A DNA stretch of 64,000 bases from a virus, in the IMG/VR virus record IMGVR_UViG_3300036801_000102, positions 1-64,000 of that record; one strand, 5' to 3'. Position 1 is the first letter of the stretch, and the number at the start of each line of letters is the position of its first letter. Positions 1 through 6,733 of this stretch are shown piece after piece. The position numbers were made by a program, and so were the translations under genes. The notes beneath the pieces are model-generated. The model saw nothing but the letters and a program-made list of their open reading frames with translations, was not told the DNA's origin and did no database searches.

Positions 1-34
1 GCCATTCTCCTATTTGCACATGTGTAGTCGTCAA

Positions 35-310
35 TTACCAGCCTCGACAGTAGCTCATGTTGCCCATGCTGCTGCAATAGGCCTGGGACGGTGCAGGAGT
101 GCTGAGGGACGAGGCGCCTACTGCTGAGACGCCGGCCCACATCGCCCGGTTTTGCTGATCCAGGTCCATGACGTGATGAATGCATGGCCAGTAGTCTGGC
201 GATCCAGGTGGTGCGCCCATGCGGGTACAGGCATTAGCCATGCGCTGTTCATAGGGGGTGCAGGCTGCGAGGATAATCAGCGCTGCTGTGGCGAGTATGG
301 TGCGTTTCAT
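35..310 (-). CDS. Small lipoprotein
   Basis: 91-residue protein with a Met-Lys-Arg start, a hydrophobic run at about residues 5-14 and an L-A-A-C lipobox (Cys17), so it should be exported and lipid-anchored. The mature part (about 75 residues) has several cysteines and no recognised domain. Its start overlaps the stop of the upstream zinc-finger gene by four bases (ATGA), so it is the last of three co-translated genes. A superinfection-exclusion or spanin-like role is possible but nothing in the sequence shows it. At 3-5 on the same strand there is a further ATG preceded by AGGAG, suggesting that the operon continues beyond the left edge. Confidence 0.7.
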   Translation of the reverse strand: MKRTILATAALIILAACTPYEQRMANACTRMGAPPGSPDYWPCIHHVMDLDQQNRAMWAGVSAVGASSLSTPAPSQAYCSSMGNMSYCRGW

Positions 311-492
311 TGGGTGGCTTCTATGACATTGGGATTATAGTATCCATGCAAAGCCGCGGCTGGCTTGCGGATTATCACTGTGCGCAATTTCCCCTTGACC
401 AGCTGTTCCTCGGTCTGGCCGCCGCAGTGACGGCATGCGTTGTTGTTGTCGTTATTATAACCGCACAGATCGCACGTCCAGGTCAGTATCAT
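307..492 (-). CDS. Small RanBP2-like zinc-finger protein
   Basis: 61 residues. The N-terminus holds W-T-C-x2-C, an Asn-rich loop and C-x2-C (Cys7, Cys10, Cys20, Cys23), close to the RanBP2 zinc-finger pattern in which a Trp precedes the first Cys and an Asn follows the second, with the loop one residue shorter than the usual pattern. That family binds RNA or protein. The remaining 35 residues are basic and featureless. Start and stop overlap both neighbours (TAATG upstream, ATGA downstream), supporting a real operon member. Function unknown. Confidence 0.6.
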   Translation of the reverse strand: MILTWTCDLCGYNNDNNNACRHCGGQTEEQLVKGKLRTVIIRKPAAALHGYYNPNVIEATQ

Positions 493-764
493 TATTTCGG
501 GCCCTTCTTCCGGTGTATTGGAGGCTGTGGGAATGTCGCGGGCGGGAGATTTGCTAAGTGCGTGCGCAGACTGTCCATGAGGATCAGAGTGCGTGATCCA
601 GACTTCACGGCATGAATGTCGCCAGTACCAAGGCGTCGATATAGTTCGGACCTTGAAAAGCCAGTCAGCTGCATGGCATCAGAGATCGAAACGGCCAGAG
701 GATCAGGTGTCATCGTCGGCAACCTAAATGTTGTGTCAGTGTTTCCGCAGCCATTGCAGAGCAT
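492..764 (-). CDS. Helix-turn-helix protein, excisionase/AlpA type
   Basis: 90 residues if started at 764. Residues about 27-74 fit the short winged-helix domain of AlpA and excisionase proteins: a first helix (SDAMQLTGF), the S-x-S-x-L-Y-R-R recognition helix, then a G-D-I-x-A-V-K-x-G-S-R-T hairpin. Such proteins regulate transcription or bend DNA for recombinases. An internal Met at 713 would give a 73-residue protein lacking the N-terminal C-x2-C; neither start has a convincing ribosome site. It heads a minus-strand operon facing away from the capsid genes, far from the integrase, so a regulatory role is more likely than excision. Confidence 0.6.
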   Translation of the reverse strand: MLCNGCGNTDTTFRLPTMTPDPLAVSISDAMQLTGFSRSELYRRLGTGDIHAVKSGSRTLILMDSLRTHLANLPPATFPQPPIHRKKGPK

Positions 765-817
765 CTAGATAGATACTTCGAATCCCCAAGTGAAGATCAG
801 GGCTGAGAAAAAATTTA

Positions 818-846
818 TTGACGCCACCGAACTGACTTCGTAGTGA
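818..846 (+). promoter_or_regulatory. Candidate promoter before the capsid operon
   Basis: TTGACG at 818-823, a 17-base spacer and TAGTGA at 841-846, about 107 bases before the first virion gene. The -35 is close to consensus and the -10 is poor. The rest of 765-953 shows only GC-rich imperfect dyads. Confidence 0.3.
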
Positions 847-953
847 TTCCGCCAATCGGCATTCGCGGCGCCCGCGATGGCTGACGTAGGCCGCTACTCC
901 ACCCCCGCGCCGGGGAAACGGATCGGCTCCAGGCTATCGGAGACTGTCGTTTC

Positions 954-1565
954 ATGGCGAATACTCAGGCCCAGTTCGGCTTTTTGCCGTTCGGAGAGGC
1001 AGCGGGCTCTGCCCCCAATTTCGCGCTGCGTACGCGCACCATTGCATACAACTATGGCACAAACCTCTATCGGGGTGATCCGGTGGCCAGCAACAATGCT
1101 GGCAATATCATTGCGGTCAGCTCGCAGACTGCGCCAGTTGCAGGCATCTTCTGGGGCTGCAAGTATTACGACCCTAACCAGAAGATTGTATTCCAGTCGA
1201 AGTACTGGCCGTCTCCTTCTGGACTGAATTCTTCGGCAAGAGTCGAGGCTTATATCATCGATGATCCAAACCAATTGTTCTATGTCGCCGAGCTTGGCTC
1301 GACTGCTGCAATTACTGCAGCGAACATCATGAACAATGTCCAATGGGCTGCCGGCTCTGGCGGAAGTACTACCAGTGGTCTGAGCAGCTATGTGATCGAC
1401 GACGGCAATATAACGACCACGATCACGCTGCCGTTCAAGATCATGGATCTCTACAGCACCTATGCGCCACCTGGCGTGAACGGTGCTGACAATACCACGG
1501 TCTACAACTGGGCCATCGTCAAAATGAACTATTCGGATCGTGCTTACGGCACGATCGGCATTTAA
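954..1565 (+). CDS. Putative virion protein upstream of major capsid
   Basis: 203 residues, rich in Ala, Gly, Thr, Asn and aromatic residues with few charges, as in beta-rich virion proteins. No domain recognised. It lies 15 bases before the major capsid gene, where tailed phages often encode head decoration or scaffold-related proteins, so head decoration is the first guess. GGAG precedes the ATG by about 11 bases. A long open frame on the opposite strand (894-2213) is a shadow. Confidence 0.6.
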   Translation: MANTQAQFGFLPFGEAAGSAPNFALRTRTIAYNYGTNLYRGDPVASNNAGNIIAVSSQTAPVAGIFWGCKYYDPNQKIVFQSKYWPSPSGLNSSARVEAYIIDDPNQLFYVAELGSTAAITAANIMNNVQWAAGSGGSTTSGLSSYVIDDGNITTTITLPFKIMDLYSTYAPPGVNGADNTTVYNWAIVKMNYSDRAYGTIGI

Positions 1566-1580
1566 GGGGAGCGCGGGTAA

Positions 1581-2492
1581 ATGGCTGTCAACGTCGCCGC
1601 ACTCTTCGACCTGACGCGCCCTGGGCTGCGAGGTATCGAAGGCCGATACAAGATGATCCCGCGCCAGTGGGCCAAGGTGTTCCAGCGCGGCGTATCCAAG
1701 ATGGGCGTCGAGCGCACTGCGGTCGTTCGTATGCTGTCGCTGCCACAGCTCAAGTTCGAGGGCGGCGCTACGGCGATGGACAACCAAGCCGGGCAGAGGT
1801 TCATCTACAACCATGAGTCGTTCGAGGTCGGGCTCGGCTACGCGATCACTCGCAAGGCTATTGCTGATAATCTGTACGAGGCGCAGTTCCCGGCGTCCAA
1901 TCTGGACCTTCAGCAGTCGTTTGAGCAGGCCGAGGAAATCTACGCGGCCAACGTGCTCAACACGGCGACCACGTACAATCCGAATGTTGGCGGTGATGGC
2001 GTGGCGCTTTTGTCCACGGCGCACCCGATCGACGGTGGCACGATTGCCAATACAACGTCGACGCAGCAGGATCTGAACGAGGGCTCGCTGCTTCAGTCGT
2101 TGACCAACGTCCGGACCAACTTCAAGGATCAAGCTGGCAAGCGCATCTTTGCGCGCGGTCGCCGCTTGCTTGTTCCTCCGCAGCTTGAGTGGGTTGCGGC
2201 GCGACTGATCCACACGCCTCTTCGGCCGGGCACCGGTGACAACGACATTTCGGCGCTTCAGGCGACGGGCTCGCTGCCCGATAAGTACGAGGTGCTGGAC
2301 TTCCTTACGTCATCATTTGCCTGGTTCATTCAGACCACGATTGATGGGCTGCTGTTCCTGGAGCGCGAGCCGTTCGAGATGAGCATGGAAGTTGATTTTA
2401 TTACAGATAATCTTTTAGTGAAGGGCTACCAAAGGTACTTCGTGGGATACAGTGATCCGCTCTGTCTGTATGGGCAAACTCCGACCAGTTGA
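1581..2492 (+). CDS. Major capsid protein (HK97 fold, gpT-like)
   Basis: 303 residues, the usual size of the mature HK97-type subunit. The order of segments matches Mu gpT-like major head proteins: an N-terminal arm, a 'YAITRKAIADNLY' stretch, the 'LLSTAHP' and 'GRRLLVPPQLEW' blocks typical of the P domain, and a C-terminal region ending in 'FVGYSDPLCLYG'. No cleavable N-terminal delta domain is apparent, because the capsid core begins almost at residue 1. The preceding gene and the separate scaffold near 61100 fit head assembly with a dedicated scaffold. Confidence 0.85.
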   Translation: MAVNVAALFDLTRPGLRGIEGRYKMIPRQWAKVFQRGVSKMGVERTAVVRMLSLPQLKFEGGATAMDNQAGQRFIYNHESFEVGLGYAITRKAIADNLYEAQFPASNLDLQQSFEQAEEIYAANVLNTATTYNPNVGGDGVALLSTAHPIDGGTIANTTSTQQDLNEGSLLQSLTNVRTNFKDQAGKRIFARGRRLLVPPQLEWVAARLIHTPLRPGTGDNDISALQATGSLPDKYEVLDFLTSSFAWFIQTTIDGLLFLEREPFEMSMEVDFITDNLLVKGYQRYFVGYSDPLCLYGQTPTS

Positions 2493-2514
2493 TTGGGAAT
2501 GAGGGAGTAATCCT

Positions 2515-3438
2515 GTGACGATAACCCATCTTGCTGGTCCGCTGTCTGTCCAGGGGCAGACGCTTCCTGGCGGTCCGTCGTCCGTCAGTTACAATGACAC
2601 GCCTGGTCCGAGCAGCTTCGGTGTTGGCTGGGGGCTGCTCGACACTCGGTACACGCTTCCGGCGGCTGGCGATGTGACGAACATCACTCCAGTGCTTTAT
2701 GGCGCTGGCGACATCTGCGTTGTTGATCAGGCGCCGGCCACTCTGAGTGCTACGAATATTTCTGCTGCGGCAGTGCCAGTTGCAGGCACTCCTTTGACGC
2801 TGGCTGGCGCAAGCACGGGCATTACGGTTGTGCCTGCTGGTGGCTTCCAGCTCATGCCGACTATGAACGTGATTCCGGCTAATGCACTGATGATCGATGG
2901 CAATCCGGCGCTCATCCAGCAGGGCACGCTCGGTGGCGGAGTCTCGATGTATGACCCGCGTACCATGATTACTCGATGCCTGCGCTTCACTAGCGTGGGC
3001 AACGATAGCACTGGGACTGCTGCTGTAGTCGGCTATGACTGGTACGGCCAGCTTGTTCATGAGACTGTGACGCTTGCCAACGCGACCATTGCGACGAGCA
3101 AGAAGGCGCTGAAAGCGGTCGTATCGATTACGCCGGCCGGGACGCTCTCTGGCTCCAATCTGAGTGTCGGTACTTCTGATGTGTATGGATTTCAGCTGGC
3201 GTCTTATGAGTGGGCCTTCGTCACTATATACTGGGCTACTCCTCCCGCTCTTCTTACGTCAAATACTGGATATACTGCGGCAGTAGCTACGAACCCGGCA
3301 ACTGGTATTACCGGCGATGTGCGCGGGACATTTTTGGTACCGAATGCTTCTGATGGAACTAAGAAGCTCCAGGTGTTCATCACGCCCCAAGCGTGGAATG
3401 CTACCCAGACTCTTCTTTGGGGAGTACCGAATTTTTGA
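2515..3438 (+). CDS. Putative virion structural protein
   Basis: 307 residues from a GTG start with GAGGGAG six bases upstream. Composition is rich in Gly, Ala, Thr, Ser and Val with no Cys-rich or catalytic motifs, consistent with a beta-sandwich virion protein. It lies directly after the capsid gene and before a homing endonuclease inserted antisense at its 3' end. Candidate roles are head fibre, decoration or vertex protein; the family is not recognised. Confidence 0.65.
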   Translation: MTITHLAGPLSVQGQTLPGGPSSVSYNDTPGPSSFGVGWGLLDTRYTLPAAGDVTNITPVLYGAGDICVVDQAPATLSATNISAAAVPVAGTPLTLAGASTGITVVPAGGFQLMPTMNVIPANALMIDGNPALIQQGTLGGGVSMYDPRTMITRCLRFTSVGNDSTGTAAVVGYDWYGQLVHETVTLANATIATSKKALKAVVSITPAGTLSGSNLSVGTSDVYGFQLASYEWAFVTIYWATPPALLTSNTGYTAAVATNPATGITGDVRGTFLVPNASDGTKKLQVFITPQAWNATQTLLWGVPNF

Positions 3439-3441
3439 TTT

Positions 3442-4071
3442 TCATGACTTACTTTTTGATCCTGGATACCAACCGCGGTGTGGTGTTGTGAGCGCTTTCT
3501 CAACTGACCATCCGAGAATGGTGAGCCTTTGCGACAAGGCATCTGGCAAAAGGCCGATTTCTCGTGCCCACTGTGATGAATTTTGGGTACGTCCGTCGAA
3601 TGTGATGCGTTTGTTTGAACGCTTGTTGTTGTTTTGGGTCGCCCAGTCTGCCCAAACGCAGTTTTCTAAGGAATACGACCCGTCATTGTCTTTCCGCTCA
3701 AGCGTGTGTTCAGTGCTCGGCCGCGGCCCCATATCTCGGAGGAACACTTCAAAATCGTTCCATCGAGGATCGCAGAGTATGCCTCTGCCTCCATATCTGG
3801 AGTATGACTTTGCCTTTGGATTGTTGCAGCGCGTTCGCATGTTGGCCCAGACTCTATATTCGGTTGTTCTTGCTAATCCGTGTGTAGTTGCGCTTTGCGT
3901 TCTCGCTTCTCGCATCACACAAGTGCATCGCTTTGAGCGAGTGATGAGAAGGTTACCCTTCAAAATATTCCAGTGCTTGCCGCACTCGCACTTGCATAGC
4001 CATCGTCCATTTGTTTCCGACGGCTGGATGACTGTTAGTGGTCCGAAGACCATGCCGCTAAGGTTTTCCAT
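3442..4071 (-). CDS. HNH homing endonuclease
   Basis: 209 residues from the ATG at 4071 (the frame stays open to 4143). Order of parts: an N-terminal 'FGPLTVI' strand with C-x-C and Cys pairs (zinc ribbon), a 'YRVWANMRTRC' segment, 'YGGRGI', then an HNH core with 'EHTLERKDNDG' and 'LENCVW', and a C-terminal 'ITFDGRT..SSQWARE' helix domain. This is a common free-standing phage homing endonuclease family. It is the only minus-strand gene inside a 31-kb plus-strand late block and fills the gap between two virion genes, as expected of a mobile gene inserted between essential genes. Confidence 0.88.
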   Translation of the reverse strand: MENLSGMVFGPLTVIQPSETNGRWLCKCECGKHWNILKGNLLITRSKRCTCVMREARTQSATTHGLARTTEYRVWANMRTRCNNPKAKSYSRYGGRGILCDPRWNDFEVFLRDMGPRPSTEHTLERKDNDGSYSLENCVWADWATQNNNKRSNKRITFDGRTQNSSQWAREIGLLPDALSQRLTILGWSVEKALTTPHRGWYPGSKSKS

Positions 4072-4125
4072 AGAACTGCCATACCCCACATGGTCGGTTA
4101 CTTCAAGTAAAGAAGGGGCTTGTGC

Positions 4126-4521
4126 ATGAGCAAGGCACGTCATCTACAGATGCAGATGGGACACGAGGACAACCGCTACGGCGGAAAGCCGGAAGAACAT
4201 CCGAATAAGGGACATCCGATGCATCACAAGCGTGCTCGCGGCGGCGCGATAGGCGACGATGAGAAGAAGACCAAGGAAGAAGTCTATGCGGGCGCGGGTT
4301 CTGATACGCTGAAAGAGGCGGAGCGGCGCAAGCGTGGCGGCAAGGCCCCGATGCATGTTGCTGGGCACGCGTCGAAGCATCACCGGCTCGATCGCCGCGG
4401 GCGCAAGCGCGGTGGCGCGGTAGGGGCCGATAGCTCGCCGTTCACCGGGGCGTCGAAGCTGTCGGCAGCCGAGGGCGAGAACCGCAGCGAGTACAACAAG
4501 CTGGATCGTGAGGACGACTGA
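4126..4521 (+). CDS. Basic Gly/His/Lys-rich head-associated protein
   Basis: 131 residues, very basic and low-complexity, with RGG-type patches and a 'HRLDRRGRKRGG' segment. Start chosen at ATG 4126, seven bases after AAGGGG; an in-frame TTG at 4120 is less likely. Its RLDR patch recurs in the 4875 and 59369 proteins. Probably disordered and nucleic-acid or capsid binding; function unknown. Its stop overlaps the next start (TGATG). Confidence 0.6.
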   Translation: MSKARHLQMQMGHEDNRYGGKPEEHPNKGHPMHHKRARGGAIGDDEKKTKEEVYAGAGSDTLKEAERRKRGGKAPMHVAGHASKHHRLDRRGRKRGGAVGADSSPFTGASKLSAAEGENRSEYNKLDREDD

Positions 4522-4874
4522 TGTCAGCAGATGTCACGGTCGGCGGCGACGCGGTCAATGGCTACATCGTCGAGGTCACGGACGGCGATTCCAGCAACGT
4601 GTTTGGTCTGCACGCGGAGAGCGAAGAGGCGGCCAAGGCCGAGGGGCTGCGGCTGCACATGATGCAGGCTGTTCCGGAGACTGACATGGAAATGCGGCTA
4701 TGTTCGATCGAGGCGATGATTGCCACGATTATGGCGAAGCTAGGCATGTCGCCTGCTGATCCACCTGCTGACCCGCCTGCTGACCCGACACCGGTCGAGC
4801 AGCCTGACGTGCCTCAGCCGGCGGCTCCTTCCGAGGAGCTTGACGCAGCGCCCGCTGCGGTTCGCGAGGTGTGA
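4521..4874 (+). CDS. Hypothetical protein with Pro-Ala-Asp repeats
   Basis: 117 residues. The N-terminal half looks folded (mixed alpha/beta), followed by a helix (about 48-75) and a low-complexity tail with three P-A-D-P repeats and further Pro/Glu/Ala. Translationally coupled to the preceding gene by a TGATG overlap, and its stop abuts the next ATG. No family recognised; position suggests a minor head component. Confidence 0.55.
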   Translation: MSADVTVGGDAVNGYIVEVTDGDSSNVFGLHAESEEAAKAEGLRLHMMQAVPETDMEMRLCSIEAMIATIMAKLGMSPADPPADPPADPTPVEQPDVPQPAAPSEELDAAPAAVREV

Positions 4875-5360
4875 ATGACACACCCGGCCGCCAAAGCAGT
4901 TGAGGCGGCTCGGAAGCTGCGCCATCACCCTGGCGCAGTGGAGGGCAAGCGTGTCTCTCACGGCCGCTTGGACCGGAAGAAAAGCAGTGGTGCACTCGAT
5001 GCATCGAACTGGCGTCCCCCCGTGGCGCACGATCTTCAGCCGCTCAATCAGGAGCCGATTGACGTCAGCTTGGATCGGCCAAGGGGTATGGCGGATGCTC
5101 GGGGAGATATTCCAGAGCGCAAGCAGTACGCCCGTGGCGGGCGTCTGACGGCTGCTGAGAGGCAGTCGCTACCCAAGGGGGACTTTGCTCTGCCAGGTCA
5201 CGGAGCTGGTCCCAAGGGCGCTGGATCGGGTTCCTATCCTATTCCGGATGCGAGTCACGCAAGGAACGCGCTGGCGCGTGTGTCGCAGCACGGTTCCCCG
5301 GTCGAGAAAGCAGCAGTGCGGCGCAAGGTTCATGCGAAGTATCCGGGCATAGGGGAATGA
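4875..5360 (+). CDS. Phage protein with C-terminal HARNALARV-type domain (DUF6582-like)
   Basis: 161 residues. The last 70 residues carry L-P-K-G-D-F-A, then Y-P-I-P-D-A-S-H-A-R-N-A-L and a K-Y-P end, a small domain widespread at the C-termini of phage structural proteins and prohead proteases (DUF6582-like, from memory). The N-terminus has an 'HGRLDRKK' patch like the 4126 and 59369 proteins. Likely a virion-associated small protein; role unknown. Confidence 0.6.
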   Translation: MTHPAAKAVEAARKLRHHPGAVEGKRVSHGRLDRKKSSGALDASNWRPPVAHDLQPLNQEPIDVSLDRPRGMADARGDIPERKQYARGGRLTAAERQSLPKGDFALPGHGAGPKGAGSGSYPIPDASHARNALARVSQHGSPVEKAAVRRKVHAKYPGIGE

Positions 5361-5367
5361 AGGTTCT

Positions 5368-5763
5368 ATGTCTCGGCCATGGAGTGAGGATTTCAGCGCT
5401 GACTTCGGACCGTTTGCGGTAACGCCGATGGCTCAGGCATTTTATCAAGTGATCTCTGCGACTGGCGCAACGGCCGGATTGTACGGGGCGGATTGGCAGC
5501 AGTCGCCATTTAATCTGACCTACGTGGTTGAGGTCCCTGGTGGCACGACTGTGAGTTATTCGGTCCAGTATACGCTTGATGACATGAATGACCTGACGTG
5601 GACGCCGATTTGGATAAATGACTCAGTGAATGGTTCTGCGACTACTGTAACGGGGACCAACACATACAAAGAGCAGCCGATTCGTTGGCTGCGTGTGAAT
5701 GTTGCGTCGATCTCAGGCGGCAACATCCGGTTCGCCGTCCTTCAGGGTTCGAGTGCTCGATAG
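5368..5763 (+). CDS. Putative virion protein, beta-sandwich-like
   Basis: 131 residues, low charge, with alternating hydrophobic strands ('TVSYSVQYTLDD', 'WLRVNVASISGG', 'IRFAVLQG'), suggesting a small jelly-roll or Ig-like fold. It lies in the run of small late genes after the capsid. No family recognised; a head fibre or neck decoration protein is plausible. Confidence 0.55.
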   Translation: MSRPWSEDFSADFGPFAVTPMAQAFYQVISATGATAGLYGADWQQSPFNLTYVVEVPGGTTVSYSVQYTLDDMNDLTWTPIWINDSVNGSATTVTGTNTYKEQPIRWLRVNVASISGGNIRFAVLQGSSAR

Positions 5764-5785
5764 ATGACTTCAAGGGAGACAGTTT

Positions 5786-6259
5786 GTGGCTAACTTTTCC
5801 TGCAATAATGGCCTGGGTGGTTCGCTTCAGACCATCACGTCGGCGTACAAGACTCTCGCTGAAGTTACGGCGCAGACCACTTCTCTAAAGCGCGGCAAGT
5901 TGTACGATGTGACCTTCGGCACGATCGGCACGCCGGCTGATCAGACCTACGAATGGGACATCAGTCGCGCGACGACGGTCGGTACAGGAACGACTGTGAC
6001 GCCGGTTGCCGTGGATTCGGCTGATGCTGCGGCATTTACGGTCGGCTCGGTCAATCATACCGCCGAACCGACATACACCGCGGCCAGCTCGCTGTTCTAT
6101 CTCGGCACCAATCAGCGTGCCAGCTATCGGTGGGTGGCGGCGCCAGGATCAGAGCTGATGTGGCCTGCGACGAACCTGAATGGTCTTGGATTGCGCACGC
6201 GGTCCGTCTCGGGTGGTGCGGCCACGTCCACCGCGCACTTTCTCTTTCAGGAACAGTAA
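5786..6259 (+). CDS. Putative virion protein
   Basis: 157 residues from GTG 5786, seven bases after AAGGGAGA. Thr/Ala/Gly-rich beta-type sequence ending in 'STAHFLFQEQ'. It resembles small capsid or tail proteins by composition only. The stop codon is in frame with the AP2 domain that follows, so read-through would append that domain. Confidence 0.55.
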   Translation: MANFSCNNGLGGSLQTITSAYKTLAEVTAQTTSLKRGKLYDVTFGTIGTPADQTYEWDISRATTVGTGTTVTPVAVDSADAAAFTVGSVNHTAEPTYTAASSLFYLGTNQRASYRWVAAPGSELMWPATNLNGLGLRTRSVSGGAATSTAHFLFQEQ

Positions 6260-6277
6260 GGTTGCGTAACGACCTTC

Positions 6278-6439
6278 GTGTGGAAGGGTGTGAGCTGGCA
6301 CAAGGCTGCGAAGAAGTGGCGGGCCTACATAGGTGCGACTGGAGAGCATCTCGGGCTTTTTGATTGTCCTGTGGCAGCGCATCTTGCGTATGTGACCGAG
6401 GCAGCCAAGAGATACGGAGAATACTCACGCAGTGTATAG
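6278..6439 (+). CDS. Stand-alone AP2 DNA-binding domain
   Basis: A 53-codon frame starting at GTG 6278. It encodes almost exactly one AP2 domain: 'GVSWHKAAKKWRAYI', 'GEHLGLFDCP' and 'AAHLAYVTEAAKRYGEY' correspond to the three strands and the helix of AP2 proteins. In phages AP2 usually accompanies HNH homing endonucleases; here no nuclease domain is attached. It shares the reading frame of the preceding gene, separated by one TAA and a few codons. It could be a remnant of a homing endonuclease, a small DNA-binding protein, or a read-through extension. No clear ribosome site. Confidence 0.6.
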   Translation: MWKGVSWHKAAKKWRAYIGATGEHLGLFDCPVAAHLAYVTEAAKRYGEYSRSV

Positions 6440-6728
6440 AGCTGGCGGATATGGGCAGTTTTTGTGTGATGACGTCACTGCGTTTGATCGCAATGGCAAG
6501 GCGATCGACCGTGAGCACGACACATTTTCTTGTGCGCATTGCTCGGCTGTCGTGTTTGTCAACGCTGGCGAGCGCGGCGCGGATGTTGGTGGATTCTGCC
6601 GGTCGTGCGCGCGGCTGATCTGCGGGCCTTGTGTGGATAGGGATCTTTGCCGGCCGGTGGAGAAGATGTTGGAGGCTATCGAGCGTAACCTTGAGAGGGA
6701 GCGCGTCCGGCTGTCCTACGTAGGATAA
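6432..6728 (+). CDS. Zinc-binding phage protein
   Basis: 98 residues from GTG 6432, overlapping the AP2 frame by eight bases. Cysteine pairs C-x2-C at about 34-37 and a later cluster 'FCRSC..LICGPC..RDLC' form a probable two-site zinc module, followed by a charged helix 'EKMLEAIERNLERER'. Small proteins of this layout are common among tail genes of phages from proteobacteria. Function unknown. Confidence 0.65.
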   Translation: MYRAGGYGQFLCDDVTAFDRNGKAIDREHDTFSCAHCSAVVFVNAGERGADVGGFCRSCARLICGPCVDRDLCRPVEKMLEAIERNLERERVRLSYVG

Positions 6729-6733
6729 ACTAC

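Noticed and set aside
774-790. TTCGAATCC sequence resembling a tRNA T-loop
   Set aside because: No matching stems, D-arm or anticodon arm can be drawn around it.
894-2213. 439-codon open frame antisense to the capsid genes
   Set aside because: Arg/Leu-rich shadow product; the plus strand encodes two well-formed virion proteins with ribosome sites here.
3317-4129. 270-codon plus-strand frame over the homing endonuclease
   Set aside because: The minus strand has clear HNH family motifs; the plus frame product is Cys/Leu/Phe-rich without features.
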